From: Desmospora profundinema | GTDB taxonomy: Bacteria; Bacillota; Bacilli; Thermoactinomycetales; DSM-45169 | Direction of reading: 5' to 3' | Assembly (NCBI RefSeq): GCF_031454155.1 | Contig: NZ_JAVDQG010000001.1 | Location: 434,001-498,000 of the forward strand | DNA: 64,000 nt | Shown here: piece after piece, positions 52,715 through 62,086 of the stretch | Position numbering within the stretch: position 1 is the stretch's first letter | How the letters are laid out: each line of letters opens with the position of its first letter | Notes under the pieces: generated by a model | The model's input: the letters and a program-made list of their open reading frames with translations, nothing else | Database searches by the model: none | What the model was told of the DNA's origin: nothing | Translations under genes and position numbers: made by a program

Positions 52715-53608
52715 TTATACGCCGTTTTCGTCTTCTTCTGTTTGATCCGGTTCATCTTGGTTTTTCTTGGCAGGACCGCTCGTTTCCTCTTCGGCTCCGG
52801 CATTGCCTTCGCCTTCATCATCGGCGGGTTTCTGCATCAGCAACCAGTCGACCAAGACTTGTTTCTCTTCTTCTGTTCCCTGGAACATACCGGCGGGCAT
52901 GGTGCCTTTCCCGTTGTCGATGAGATCGATCATCTCTTCTTCGGTATAGGCTTCACCAATCCCCCGCAGGGACGGACCTTGGAGGCCTTCCAGCTCCTGA
53001 CCGTGGCAGTTGACACAGGCATTGTTTTTATAAATCTCAAAGCCCGGATCCTCCACCGCCACGATCTCGGTATTTTCATCTCCACCCTTAGGCAGGGAAG
53101 CCAGCTGCTTCTGGTGCTCGTCTTCCGCCACCCATGTCAGAGCCACCACCGCAACCAAAGTGAGCAGCATGATCCCAGTAGCGATCGGGCGCTTGAAAGG
53201 ACGCCGCTCTTTGGAGCGGTCCAGCCAGGGTACCAACAATAAAGCGGTGAACATCACTCCGGGAACGACCAGAGTTCCGATCACCACGAACGGACCGGAA
53301 GCCCATTCGAATTTGAGCAGCTCGTACAGAAACAGGAAGTACCAGTCCGGCACGGGCAGGAAGCTGGTGTTGGTCGGGTCGGCCTGTTCACCCAACGGCG
53401 GCTCGTGCGCCATCACGAGACCCAGGAAACCGACCAGCACGACGACCGCCACCATCCATTCCTTCAAGAGGAAGTTTGGAAAAAAAGCTTCCGTTTTCCC
53501 GGGGAACGCGGAGTAGTCCGGAGGATACAGCTTTTTCTCAGATACTTTAACCCGGGAATCACCCACATAATGGACTTGTTTGTCTTTCCCGTCTTCGTTA
53601 TGTGCCAT
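52715..53608 (-). CDS. qcrC: Menaquinol-cytochrome c reductase, cytochrome b/c subunit
   Basis: 297 residues. The first part is subunit-IV-like (LLKEWMVAVVVLVGFL, EPPLGEQADPTNTSFLPVPDWYFLFLYELLKF). The C-terminal part is a cytochrome c domain with CVNCH for covalent haem and M in GTMPAGMFQG. The last 35 or so residues form an acidic, Pro/Glu-rich tail (DDEGEGNAGAEEETSG...), making it longer than I recall for B. subtilis QcrC. It passes electrons from menaquinol to cytochrome c. Confidence 0.94.
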   Translation of the reverse strand: MAHNEDGKDKQVHYVGDSRVKVSEKKLYPPDYSAFPGKTEAFFPNFLLKEWMVAVVVLVGFLGLVMAHEPPLGEQADPTNTSFLPVPDWYFLFLYELLKFEWASGPFVVIGTLVVPGVMFTALLLVPWLDRSKERRPFKRPIATGIMLLTLVAVVALTWVAEDEHQKQLASLPKGGDENTEIVAVEDPGFEIYKNNACVNCHGQELEGLQGPSLRGIGEAYTEEEMIDLIDNGKGTMPAGMFQGTEEEKQVLVDWLLMQKPADDEGEGNAGAEEETSGPAKKNQDEPDQTEEDENGV

Positions 53609-53635
53609 AAAAGTTTCCCCCCTAACGCGTTAGGC

Positions 53636-54307
53636 TTATAGCGGCCCCGAAATTCCCTGTCTACGGATCAGGATGAAGTGGGCCCCCAACAGACCAAGCA
53701 AAACAGCGGGGAGGAAGAACACGTGTAATGCGAAGAAACGGGCCAGCGTCTGAGCTCCGACCACTTCTCCCCCCTGCAAAAAGACGGCGATGCTGTCACC
53801 GATATAGGGTACGCTGGCGGCGATTTCAATCCCCACTACAGTGGCAAAATACGCTTTGTTGTCCCATGGCAACAGGTAACCGGTAAAGCCGAGACCCAGC
53901 ATGGTGAAAAAGATCAGCATTCCGACCACCCAGTTGAATTCACGCGGATTCTTGTAAGATCCGGTGAAGAACACGCGCAGGGTGTGAAGAAACAACATGA
54001 CGATGGAAACACTAGCGCCCCAGTGGTGCATACCCCGGACGATTTGCCCGAATGCGATTTCATTCTGGAGATAATTCACACTGGCCCATGCGTTCTCGAT
54101 GTCCGGGACATAATACATCGCCAAAAACATTCCGGACAAGATCTGGATAACGACGATAAAAAAGGTCAACCCGCCAAAGCAGTAGATGAAAGCCGAGAAG
54201 TGATGGGCTGGGTTGACGTGTTCCGGTACCTCGTGGTCGGCGACGTCACGCCACATGGGGGTGATGTCCAACCGTTTGTCCAACCACTCGTATGCTTTGT
54301 TCAACAT
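53636..54307 (-). CDS. qcrB: Menaquinol-cytochrome c reductase, cytochrome b subunit
   Basis: 223 residues, b6-type: four helices with paired haem histidines in GMHHWGASVSIVMLFLHTLRVFF and FFALHVFFLPAVLLGLLGAHFILI. YVPDIENAWASVNYLQNEIAFGQIVRGMHHW and GFTGYLLPWD form the quinone-side loops. It sits between qcrA and qcrC. Confidence 0.95.
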   Translation of the reverse strand: MLNKAYEWLDKRLDITPMWRDVADHEVPEHVNPAHHFSAFIYCFGGLTFFIVVIQILSGMFLAMYYVPDIENAWASVNYLQNEIAFGQIVRGMHHWGASVSIVMLFLHTLRVFFTGSYKNPREFNWVVGMLIFFTMLGLGFTGYLLPWDNKAYFATVVGIEIAASVPYIGDSIAVFLQGGEVVGAQTLARFFALHVFFLPAVLLGLLGAHFILIRRQGISGPL

Positions 54308-54310
54308 GGC

Positions 54311-54835
54311 CTACACCCCTCCTCCTCGCTGGATGGGGCCCAGCAACAGTCTTCCGCCTTCCACGCGGTAGGCGTAGCGGTCCAACGGCGCGTTGGGCGG
54401 GGTTCCCGGAACGTTTACTCCGTCCCGTTCGTACAAGCCGTTGTGACAGGGGCAGTAGTAACGATCCTGGTTACCTCCGCCCTCCCATGTGACAGTACAA
54501 CCCAAGTGCTTACAAATGGGAGAGAGAGCCAAAATATCCTCTCCGTTTCTCGTCACCCAGGCGGTCGCCCTTTCCCCTTCTTCCGGTTCATACCAACCAT
54601 CTTTCCGTTTGATGTTGAATTGGACAGACTTAGGCTTTTCACCGAATTCGTCAACGGAACCGACGTCCACAAATTCAGTCTCCGTCCCCTTCTGCAACAT
54701 CGGGTCGATGGCGAAGCGCACCATGGGGTATAGTACGCCTGAAGCGAGAAAACCGGCTGTGCTGGCGATCGTGTACGTCAAAAACCGACGCCGCGAGATG
54801 CCTGGTTTACTCTCTGATTGTTTGCTTTCGCTCAC
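54311..54835 (-). CDS. qcrA: Menaquinol-cytochrome c reductase, Rieske iron-sulfur subunit
   Basis: 174 residues from a GTG. The N-terminus carries a twin-arginine signal (SRRRFLTYTIASTAGFLASG) that stays as anchor. The [2Fe-2S] motifs are CKHLGC and CPCHNG. It is the first gene of qcrABC and ends 3 nt before qcrB. Confidence 0.95.
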   Translation of the reverse strand: MSESKQSESKPGISRRRFLTYTIASTAGFLASGVLYPMVRFAIDPMLQKGTETEFVDVGSVDEFGEKPKSVQFNIKRKDGWYEPEEGERATAWVTRNGEDILALSPICKHLGCTVTWEGGGNQDRYYCPCHNGLYERDGVNVPGTPPNAPLDRYAYRVEGGRLLLGPIQRGGGV

Positions 54836-54912
54836 GACTCGTCCGACCTCCCTCTATACGGCATAACGTCCAACCGGACCGGAACCATGACGGATTACTA
54901 GGACATTTTCAA

Positions 54913-54942
54913 TGATAGCCAACCGCCTCAGCCCATGTCAAG
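54913..54942 (-). promoter_or_regulatory. Promoter of qcrABC
   Basis: Minus strand: perfect TTGACA and TATCAT separated by 18 bp, about 80 bp before the qcrA start. Confidence 0.7.
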
Positions 54943-54989
54943 GATAGGGCGGACACCCTTCCACAGCCCTTTCATTCGGTCAGGCTATA

Positions 54990-55445
54990 CTATTTCCCTT
55001 CGTCGGTTGAGTCATACCTCTTTGAAGTTTGCCACATCGACACAATCTGGTCAATCACGCGATTGACGGCGGTTTCAACTTCTTCATCCGCTGAAATGTT
55101 TACTCTTAATACACCTGGTTCCATCGTAAACGCTGTCCAATTCCATTCTGCCGGGGCCAATATCACGACATGGGGAAACGGAGATGCCGCGAGATCATGG
55201 ACCACCTCTTCCAGGTAGCGGTGCCACACGTCCGTCTGCTCAGTCGTGTACGGGATAGGTGAAGTCAGGAGCAACCGACCTTGCAATTCCGCTTCCACCT
55301 TGGCGGCTACCCGGTTGATCCGTTTGGCTTCTTCCACATCCAATCGTTTGTCTGGAAATCGGATACGATAGACCGGCAATAACACAGTGTCCACATAGGC
55401 GGCCAACTGATTCCACTCATCGGGATCCACTTGGGAAAGCCGCAC
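54990..55445 (-). CDS. ypiF: DUF2487 family protein YpiF
   Basis: 151 residues from a GTG at 55445 behind GGGAGGTGG. VDPDEWNQLAAYVDTVLLPVYRI and VHDLAASPFPHVVILAPAEWNW match the YpiF/DUF2487 type; the function is unknown. It lies between ypiB and qcrA as in Bacillus. The longer frame to 55538 would cross the ypiB terminator. Confidence 0.85.
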   Translation of the reverse strand: MRLSQVDPDEWNQLAAYVDTVLLPVYRIRFPDKRLDVEEAKRINRVAAKVEAELQGRLLLTSPIPYTTEQTDVWHRYLEEVVHDLAASPFPHVVILAPAEWNWTAFTMEPGVLRVNISADEEVETAVNRVIDQIVSMWQTSKRYDSTDEGK

Positions 55446-55511
55446 CAAACCACCTCCCTGCACCCTCACTCTTCGGGGAAACCTCTCCCCATTATTGCCC
55501 TGGAAGAACAC

Positions 55512-55534
55512 AAAAAAAGCCCGGCCTCTGCCGG
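55512..55534 (-). terminator. Terminator of ypiB
   Basis: CCGGC / GCCGG stem (extended by GGC) and seven T on the minus strand, between ypiB and ypiF. Confidence 0.7.
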
Positions 55535-55551
55535 ACATTATATTGGATCGA

Positions 55552-56100
55552 TCATTTATTTTCCACGATTTTCAGCCATTGTTCGGTTAATTGTAAGAAT
55601 TCCTGTTCGTCGCCATTGGCCAGTGCATCGTCGATTCGACGGTACAGTTCCTTTTTTCGATAGTCCCGGACCGCTTGATCGAGGATGATCTCCGCAAACA
55701 GACTGCACAAGGAATCGTGAACGAGATCTTGTCTCTCCATGGGATTAACCTCCAATACAGCGGCGTATTCTGGACAGCTGGTCTTTTCCTTGAAGTGAAG
55801 ACTGATGTACAAATCCTCACTACAGCCGGAACGGATATCGTAAAAGGCGGTTTCCACATCGGAAGTTACGCGCTTTTTCTTTGAATACTGAAACGGTGTC
55901 ATCGAAACACATCGGGCGGAAACGATCATCGTTTTGGGCAGGTTGCGCAAATTATCGACGAAATGGGTGCGACGAAGTGCATCATCATCAGAACAAAGAT
56001 AGTTAAGGAGCCAGGCTGCTTCCCGTTTCTGAAGTTCGTGACTGTTGAGGAACCACTGGATGAACTCTTTTTTTTCAGAAACCGTGACACAATTGCCCAT
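55552..56100 (-). CDS. ypiB: UPF0302 family protein YpiB
   Basis: 182 residues from the ATG at 56100, 6 nt after GGGGGG; an ATG at 56106 overlaps that site. VSEKKEFIQWFLNSHELQKREAAWLLNYLCSD is the family start, and a helical IDEIL-type C-terminus follows (YRRIDDALANGDEQEFLQLTEQW). In Bacillus this family has been linked to lysis of membrane-anchored regulators or respiratory control, but I would not assign a role. Confidence 0.87.
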   Translation of the reverse strand: MGNCVTVSEKKEFIQWFLNSHELQKREAAWLLNYLCSDDDALRRTHFVDNLRNLPKTMIVSARCVSMTPFQYSKKKRVTSDVETAFYDIRSGCSEDLYISLHFKEKTSCPEYAAVLEVNPMERQDLVHDSLCSLFAEIILDQAVRDYRKKELYRRIDDALANGDEQEFLQLTEQWLKIVENK

Positions 56101-56202
56101 ACCCATCCCCCCATCCCGATCAAATCGAATATTGCGAACTTTATATGACTATACGCTGCTTTCCCCCAAACATGCGGCGGAAAGCGACCTTCTTGCTACA
56201 TC

Positions 56203-57381
56203 CTATTCCATATTGAATCTCTTGTTTCCTGCCTGTGAACCAAACTGGATTTTGTTTCCGGCGGCAACAGGACTAAATCGATTGTCCAGCTTCTTTTCGA
56301 CAAACGCGTTTAAGCCCGTAAGCCATGTGTGTCCGGCCGCGTTCATACGGACAAAGGAACGTTCATCTTTGTCCCGCCCCACCGCAACCAGGCCCAGGTG
56401 GGTCATCATCCGAATCACCCGCTGAAACAGTGATGACGGCGTTTCGTAATAAAACGGCTGCAACCAGTGGGATACCGCTTCTTCCAATCGGTCCAGGGGA
56501 AACCACCGATCATGGGAAAGGAGATCGATCCAGCGAACAATCACCGGCAACTGCGGAATCGGCTTTTTATACAGCCGCAGCCAGAACCGGAATAATTCGA
56601 TTCCCTCGCAAGGAGCATCCTTATTCTCTATTTTCCCGACCCCCTCACTGGTTAAACATAGACGAAGGTCCGTCTCCTCTTCCCGGATGTACCCTCGAAA
56701 AAAAGCGTAATCGTACAGGAGGGAAAAACGATCAGGATACAAGTGGTAACGGCGGCCGAAACCGAACCGCCATCCTTTGCGATCCACCGGCTTTTCGGGA
56801 ATGGAAAATCGTTTAAACAACTGCCGCTGCTGTTGCCGATATATACTTCCTTCTGATGTGAGGGTTACCTCTTGCTCCATTATAAAACGGAGAAAATGGT
56901 GTAAATCATCCACCATCATCCCTTCTTCATTCCGATGAAAAACGATCTCTTCCCTCTGTTCGACATCCATCCGCTCCGCAAACAACCGCAGAAAGCGATG
57001 TCGTAAATCATGCGGCACTTGAAACAGCATCCGGTCGTCCCGATGGACCCCCGGAAAAAACCAGCCTCTATCCAGCCCCATTCGGACCAACGAACGAGGA
57101 TTCTTCTCTTCTACCTCTCCCAGAGCCGCCCGTCCTTTGGCGATCAGGTCCTCCTGACTGAAGCGGTCCCGCGGGTCAAAACAGAGTTGTTCCAAAAAAC
57201 GAACCTCTTCCTCATCCAGAGATTCCACTACTGTCCTCAACTGTGAGGGGCGCCCCAAATAATTCAGCAATGAGACGATCAAGTCCCCTTTGGAGTGATA
57301 ATCTTCTCCGCAACGATAATGACGTGCCAGCTTTTTCAAATGTTCGATATCGGCATAAGTCAACAAATCGGCAAAGTTCAT
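56203..57381 (-). CDS. Large hypothetical protein, possibly helicase-associated wing domains
   Basis: 392 residues, ATG at 57381 with GAGGAGCG upstream. The opening LLTYADIEHLKKLARHYRCGEDYHSKGDLIVSLLNYLGRP resembles a SAP-like helix pair, and the rest is rich in winged-helix-like segments (ALGEVEEKNPRSLVRMGLDRGWFF). It resembles the N-terminal parts of XPB-like helicase neighbours, but no ATPase motifs are present. It occupies the place where Bacillus has ypiA. Confidence 0.65.
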   Translation of the reverse strand: MNFADLLTYADIEHLKKLARHYRCGEDYHSKGDLIVSLLNYLGRPSQLRTVVESLDEEEVRFLEQLCFDPRDRFSQEDLIAKGRAALGEVEEKNPRSLVRMGLDRGWFFPGVHRDDRMLFQVPHDLRHRFLRLFAERMDVEQREEIVFHRNEEGMMVDDLHHFLRFIMEQEVTLTSEGSIYRQQQRQLFKRFSIPEKPVDRKGWRFGFGRRYHLYPDRFSLLYDYAFFRGYIREEETDLRLCLTSEGVGKIENKDAPCEGIELFRFWLRLYKKPIPQLPVIVRWIDLLSHDRWFPLDRLEEAVSHWLQPFYYETPSSLFQRVIRMMTHLGLVAVGRDKDERSFVRMNAAGHTWLTGLNAFVEKKLDNRFSPVAAGNKIQFGSQAGNKRFNME

Positions 57382-57529
57382 AATCTCGCTCCTCGTCGGG
57401 CCACTCTTTCTATCTATCTTGCCTTTTGAAAGAGGGAATCATACTCCGAAGAGCCCCTGTCATGCAAAATGAAAAAACAAAACCCCGTCTGTATATACCA
57501 GCGGAGATGGATTGGGTCGGATATTCCTC

Positions 57530-58039
57530 TTAGGATGCCGCACGTCCTTGTATTTCTCTTATCTTTTCCTCCGGCTCTTCAGAAACACGAATTCCCCGGC
57601 CCAGCCAAAAGAAGAAAAGGGTCATCAAGGGTACGATCACAGATTCCAGAGGGAGTTTTGGAGCAAAGAGGCGCAGGCCATCTCCAATCAAGCCGTTCCA
57701 GGCGTGGGAAATCTCTCCCAACAGCGGAGCCGAGTGCAGGGGGGAGAAAGCTGCCGCTATCAATGGAAGGTGGATGAGAAGCCAGACGGCTGCCGCTTCC
57801 TTTCCGGAAGTACCGTGGAAGTGAGCGGAAACAGACCCAAAACCGATATAGGAAAAGCAGGTGACCACTGCCACCATGATCACCATCCACTCCAACATTC
57901 GGGCAGCATCATCTCCCATAGGAAACCATTGCCAGATCAACCATGGGAACACCCATTCCTTCAGGAGAAGAACAGCCCCCAACACAAACAACATCTCTCC
58001 CGTTAAGGCAGCCGATCTCCTCTGACCCTTCGGCTCCAT
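57530..58039 (-). CDS. Multi-pass membrane protein, unknown
   Basis: 169 residues, ATG at 58039 behind GGGGGGTGTGAAGG. Four hydrophobic stretches: LFVLGAVLLLKEWVFPWLIWQW, MLEWMVIMVAVVTCFSYIGF, AAVWLLIHLPLIAAAF and VIVPLMTLFFFWLG. I recognise no family. It lies between aroA and the preceding unknown, so it may be an addition to the Bacillus order here. Confidence 0.75.
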   Translation of the reverse strand: MEPKGQRRSAALTGEMLFVLGAVLLLKEWVFPWLIWQWFPMGDDAARMLEWMVIMVAVVTCFSYIGFGSVSAHFHGTSGKEAAAVWLLIHLPLIAAAFSPLHSAPLLGEISHAWNGLIGDGLRLFAPKLPLESVIVPLMTLFFFWLGRGIRVSEEPEEKIREIQGRAAS

Positions 58040-58080
58040 CCTTCACACCCCCCTGCATGTACATCTATGATACGGAGGAC

Positions 58081-58109
58081 AAAAAAAGAACCGTCCCTGA
58101 GGGACGGTT
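58081..58109 (-). terminator. Terminator of aroA
   Basis: AACCGTCCC / GGGACGGTT with a 3-nt loop and seven T on the minus strand. Confidence 0.9.
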
Positions 58110-58205
58110 GCAATGGATAGGAGTGGAGAGAAACCATACTATGAGTTTATTATACGCAAGGGTTGATTACGGGTCAATGGTTTTTACCAAATTTTCTGAT
58201 TCAAC

Positions 58206-59498
58206 TTATCGATGGGCCAATCGATTTAATGTCTCGAAAAATCCGGGGAAAGAAACATCGATGGCACCTGCACGGCTCACGGAAACCCCGCCGTCAGCAA
58301 TCAGCCCCGCCACCGCGGCTGCCATGCCGATGCGATGATCACCGTGACTGTCGCAACGATCCCCTGTCAGGGGAGTGCGCCCTTTGATGATCAAACCGTC
58401 CGGTGTCTCTTCCACCACCGCTCCCAACCGGCGAAGCTCTTGCGCCGTCACCGAGATTCGGTTGGTCTCCTTCACTTTCAGTTCGGCTGCATCGCGAATT
58501 ACCGTGGGGCCGTCCGCTTGTGTCGCCACCACAGCCAAAATGGGAATCTCATCGATCAATCGGGGAATGCGATCTCCTTTTACCTCCACACCTCTTAGCG
58601 AACTGGCTGTAACCGTGATATCCCCCACGGGTTCCCCGGTCCATTCGCCGGTTTCTTCCACTTCCACCGCTCCACCCATCTCACGGAACGTATCCAGAAT
58701 CCCTGTGCGGGTCGGGTTTAAGCCCACATTCCGGATCGTCACTCGGCTGCCGGGCACGATTAACGCCGCCGCAATCAGAAACGCGGCGGAAGAAATATCA
58801 CCGGGCACACGCACATCCCGGCCGGATAACTGCTGCCCACCGCGCAGGGAGACTCCGCCTTCCTCCCGTGTCAATTCCACCCCGAATGCAGGCAGCATCC
58901 GCTCGGTGTGATCGCGGGATCGATGAGGCTCCCGGATGCGGGTTACGCCGTCTGCCTGCAGACCGGCCAGGAGCAGACAAGACTTCACTTGGGCGCTGGC
59001 CACCGGACTGACATGCTCCACCCCCTCCAGATTGCCGCCACGGATCCCCAACGGAGTAAACGATCCGTTTTTCCGTCCTTCGATCCAAGCACCCATTTGG
59101 CGCAAGGGATCCACCACCCGATCCATGGGGCGGCGGGCGATGGATTCATCCCCGATCACCGCGGAATAAAACGGGAGACCCGCCAATATTCCCAGCATCA
59201 AACGAATAGTGGTACCGGAGTTTCCCACGTCCAGAAATGATTCGGGTTCTGTCAACCCTTCCCAGCCCCTGCCGTGAACCGTCACCACCGTCTCCGATTC
59301 CTGTTCGATAGCTACTCCCATGCGACGAAAGCACGATATCGTACTAAGGCAATCGGCACCTGGCAAAAACCCTTCCACACGGGTGGTTCCCCGAGCTACT
59401 GCGCCAAACATCACCGCCCGATGAGAGATGGATTTATCTCCGGGCACGGTCACATCCCCCCGCAGCGAATCGGCGGGTTGAATGGTTAACGTTTTCAC
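58206..59498 (-). CDS. aroA: 3-phosphoshikimate 1-carboxyvinyltransferase (EPSP synthase)
   Basis: 430 residues from a [19 protein letters not shown] and [19 protein letters not shown] are the PEP and shikimate-3-phosphate sites; [13 protein letters not shown] is the C-terminal signature. This is the sixth step of the chorismate pathway (called aroE in B. subtilis). The ribosome site AAGGAGAGG belongs to an SD-carrying repeat. Confidence 0.96.
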   Translation of the reverse strand: MKTLTIQPADSLRGDVTVPGDKSISHRAVMFGAVARGTTRVEGFLPGADCLSTISCFRRMGVAIEQESETVVTVHGRGWEGLTEPESFLDVGNSGTTIRLMLGILAGLPFYSAVIGDESIARRPMDRVVDPLRQMGAWIEGRKNGSFTPLGIRGGNLEGVEHVSPVASAQVKSCLLLAGLQADGVTRIREPHRSRDHTERMLPAFGVELTREEGGVSLRGGQQLSGRDVRVPGDISSAAFLIAAALIVPGSRVTIRNVGLNPTRTGILDTFREMGGAVEVEETGEWTGEPVGDITVTASSLRGVEVKGDRIPRLIDEIPILAVVATQADGPTVIRDAAELKVKETNRISVTAQELRRLGAVVEETPDGLIIKGRTPLTGDRCDSHGDHRIGMAAAVAGLIADGGVSVSRAGAIDVSFPGFFETLNRLAHR

Positions 59499-59503
59499 AA
59501 CTA

Positions 59504-59598
59504 CCTCTCCTTATAGGGCGAAGCCCTCCCAAAATTGTCGTCCCAAAAGGGCCACTCTCCTTTTGGGCAAAACCCCCTGATTGTCGTCCTTGAAGGGC
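59504..59598 (-). repeat. Two tandem SD-carrying leader repeats upstream of aroA
   Basis: The units are 59504-59552 and 59555-59598. Minus-strand pattern: GCCCTTTTGGGACGACAATT, GGGAGGGCTTCGCCC, TATAAGGAGAGG in the near unit; the far unit reads GCCCTTCAAGGACGACAATC, a GGG...CCC element and AAAAGGAGAG. Only the near unit's AAGGAGAGG serves aroA. Confidence 0.8.
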
Positions 59599-59606
59599 AG
59601 CCTCCT

Positions 59607-59753
59607 CTAGGGCCTGACTGGTCATTCAATCTTCCGTGAGTAGAAGGGAGGGTCGGTATGGCTGGCGGAGAGCCTTTGCGCTTTTTGCAACGAAACGAAG
59701 ACAGCCATACCGACCCGGGATCTCGCCCTACGGATTGTTCAGACACGCCCTAA
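59607..59753 (+). repeat. MITE-like repeat, copy 3
   Basis: It begins CTAG and ends CTAA; the ends (GGCCTGACTGGTCATTC and, reversed, GGCGTGTCTGAACAATC) are imperfect inverted repeats. The internal 14-bp stem (59651-59664 with 59702-59715) and the 37-nt loop are identical to copy 1. It lies between tyrA and the aroA leader repeats. Confidence 0.8.
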
Positions 59754-59773
59754 TCAGCCTGCTTGTCCCTTCC

Positions 59774-60916
59774 TCATCCCGCCGGATCCGTGTCCGGATC
59801 AAATACGGAATACCCGTGTCGCTTCAGACATTCTTTGGCCCTGGCCCAATGATCTTGATCCGTAAACACTAACCGCAGAGCACCAGGCCTTTCCTCCCGG
59901 CTTTCCATCACGCCGATATTGGCGATGCTGATTCTCTCCTCCCCCAATCGGGTAGCCACTTCGCCAATCCCTCCCGGACGGTCGGGAAGATCGACAAAAC
60001 ACTCCCAGGAAGGCTGGATCATGCCCTTTTTCCGTTCCGGCAATCCTTCCCTGGCCTGTTTGGCCTGGCGGAAAAACGCTTCGATGGCCTCCCCCCGCCC
60101 CGCCAAAATCGCCTGACGGATCCTTTCCATCCCGTCGGTCCAATCATCGAGGAGATCCAGAAGGGGTTCCCGGTTGCTCAACAGGATATCCCGCCACATG
60201 ACCGGATCACTGGCGGCGACACGGGTCAGATCCCGAAAACCTCCTGCCGCCAAACGGTGGTACCATTCATTGGTTTGATTGTAACCGTAAACCTGGTTGA
60301 CCAAGGCGGCGGCCAACACGTGGGGAAGGTGGCTGATCGCCCCCACCACGCGGTCGTGATGATCCGGATCCATGATGACCAGGCGGGCCCGCGTGGAACG
60401 TTCCAACAAATCGCTCAGCCGCCGCACCCGGTCCAGGGGCGTACCGGGGAGAGGGGCCAGCACATAATAGGCATTCTCAAATAGGTGAGGGCGGGCAGCT
60501 TCCACCCCGGATTGATGGGATCCTGCCATCGGATGCCCACCGATAAACCGCGTCGACAATGAAGGATAGGAAGCCGCCGTGCGCAGGATATCGCCTTTCG
60601 TACTCCCCACATCGGAGATGATACAGTCTTCCTTGAGGGGCAGCCGCGACAACTCCCTTAGGATGGCGGGAGCCACTCCCACAGGGGCTGCCAGGAAGAT
60701 GGCATCTGCATCATGCACGGCCGCTTCCAGCGAATCGGCACCGTAATCGATCACTCCCAGCGATTGTGCCCGGGAGACGGTTTCCGGGGAAGCGTCATAT
60801 CCGCACACCGTCACCCCTCCCCACTCTCTCAAGCCCCATGCGAGGGAACCGCCGATTAGGCCGATCCCGATTACGACTGCTTGATTCACGCGATGAAACC
60901 CGGTTTGTCCAGACAT
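59774..60916 (-). CDS. tyrA: Prephenate dehydrogenase with ACT domain
   Basis: 380 residues. The NAD motif GIGLIGGSLAWGLRE is near residue 17, the catalytic HPMAGSHQSG follows, and a C-terminal ACT domain (VDLPDRPGGIGEVATRLGEERISIANIGVME) should bind tyrosine for feedback control. It oxidises prephenate to 4-hydroxyphenylpyruvate. The ATG at 60916 has GGAGGG upstream and overlaps hisC by 31 nt. Confidence 0.95.
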   Translation of the reverse strand: MSGQTGFHRVNQAVVIGIGLIGGSLAWGLREWGGVTVCGYDASPETVSRAQSLGVIDYGADSLEAAVHDADAIFLAAPVGVAPAILRELSRLPLKEDCIISDVGSTKGDILRTAASYPSLSTRFIGGHPMAGSHQSGVEAARPHLFENAYYVLAPLPGTPLDRVRRLSDLLERSTRARLVIMDPDHHDRVVGAISHLPHVLAAALVNQVYGYNQTNEWYHRLAAGGFRDLTRVAASDPVMWRDILLSNREPLLDLLDDWTDGMERIRQAILAGRGEAIEAFFRQAKQAREGLPERKKGMIQPSWECFVDLPDRPGGIGEVATRLGEERISIANIGVMESREERPGALRLVFTDQDHWARAKECLKRHGYSVFDPDTDPAG

Positions 60917-61986
60917 GCCGCCAATCCCTCCAGGAACTGCCTGTTTTGTTCAGGCCGTCCCACTGTTACCCGAATATGTGTGGGGTACCCCAAAGCCGAA
61001 CCGGAACGGACGATGATCCCTCTCTTCAACAAACACTGGAACACTTCATCCGATGAACGTCCGGTATCCAGCATGAGAAAATTGGACTGCGACGGAAACC
61101 AAGACAATCCCCAGCGATCCAACTGGATTTCGATTTCCTTCAGCCCCTGCCTGTTGGCATCCCGGCAGTGTTGTACAAAGTCCTGATCCCGCAGGGCCGC
61201 CAGCGCCGCCCGCTGTGCCAAGCGATTGGCGTTAAACGGTTCCCGAACCCGGTCCAACTCTGTCACGATGGAGGGATGCGCCACCGCATATCCGATACGA
61301 AAAGCGGCCAAGCCGTATATCTTTGAAAACGTGCGCAGCACGATCAGCCGCGGATCGGTTTTAGCCAGGGCCAACGTATCTGGATAATCCTCCGCGGTCA
61401 CGTATTCGTAATAGGCTTCATCCACCACCACCAGCACATGCTCCGGAACCCGATTCAGGAAGCGGCGCAGCTCACTTTCCGAAAAATACGTACCCGTCGG
61501 GTTGTTGGGATTGCAGAGCCATACGATGCGTGTCCGTTCATTCACCGCGTCCGCCATCGCTTCCAGGTCGTGAACACCGTTTATCAGAGGAACCGCCACT
61601 GGACGGCTTCCTTCGATCCGGACCTGGGTTTCGTATCGGGGGAAGGTGATGTCGGCCATCACGCTCTCCGATTCCGGTTCCAAAAACGTACGGGCAATCA
61701 TTTGAATGATTTCGTCCGAGCCGTTGCCAAAAATCAGCCGCTCCTCGGCCACCCCGAGATGGGCCGCCAGCTCTGAACGAAGCGCCGGTGCTTGCCCCTC
61801 CGGATACAATGCCAGGCTTTCCCGTTCCTCCAGCAAGGCGTTCCACACGTTTTTGGAAGAACCAAAAGGATTTTCATTGGAGGCCAATTTGATGACCTGG
61901 GACAATCCCAATTCCCGCTTTACTTCTTCCAAAGGCTTACCCGGTTGGTAAACGGGCAAGCCCCGTATCGCCGCTTTTGTTTTCAT
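60886..61986 (-). CDS. hisC: Histidinol-phosphate/aromatic aminotransferase
   Basis: 366 residues. The PLP lysine is in LRTFSKIYGLAAFRIGY, with NPNNPTGTYF upstream. In this aro/trp context the enzyme usually serves both histidine and Phe/Tyr synthesis. It overlaps tyrA by 31 nt and follows trpA after a terminator. Confidence 0.94.
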   Translation of the reverse strand: MKTKAAIRGLPVYQPGKPLEEVKRELGLSQVIKLASNENPFGSSKNVWNALLEERESLALYPEGQAPALRSELAAHLGVAEERLIFGNGSDEIIQMIARTFLEPESESVMADITFPRYETQVRIEGSRPVAVPLINGVHDLEAMADAVNERTRIVWLCNPNNPTGTYFSESELRRFLNRVPEHVLVVVDEAYYEYVTAEDYPDTLALAKTDPRLIVLRTFSKIYGLAAFRIGYAVAHPSIVTELDRVREPFNANRLAQRAALAALRDQDFVQHCRDANRQGLKEIEIQLDRWGLSWFPSQSNFLMLDTGRSSDEVFQCLLKRGIIVRSGSALGYPTHIRVTVGRPEQNRQFLEGLAACLDKPGFIA

Positions 61987-62046
61987 CTCCCGCGCCTCCC
62001 TTTTCTTTTTCTCTCTATCTTACAACAGCATGGCGCAAACCCCAAG

Positions 62047-62066
62047 AAAAAACCCCCTCATGGGGG
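62047..62066 (-). terminator. Terminator of the trp genes
   Basis: CCCCC / GGGGG with a short loop and six T on the minus strand, between trpA and hisC. Confidence 0.75.
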
Positions 62067-62086
62067 GAGAATGGGCCATGATGCCA

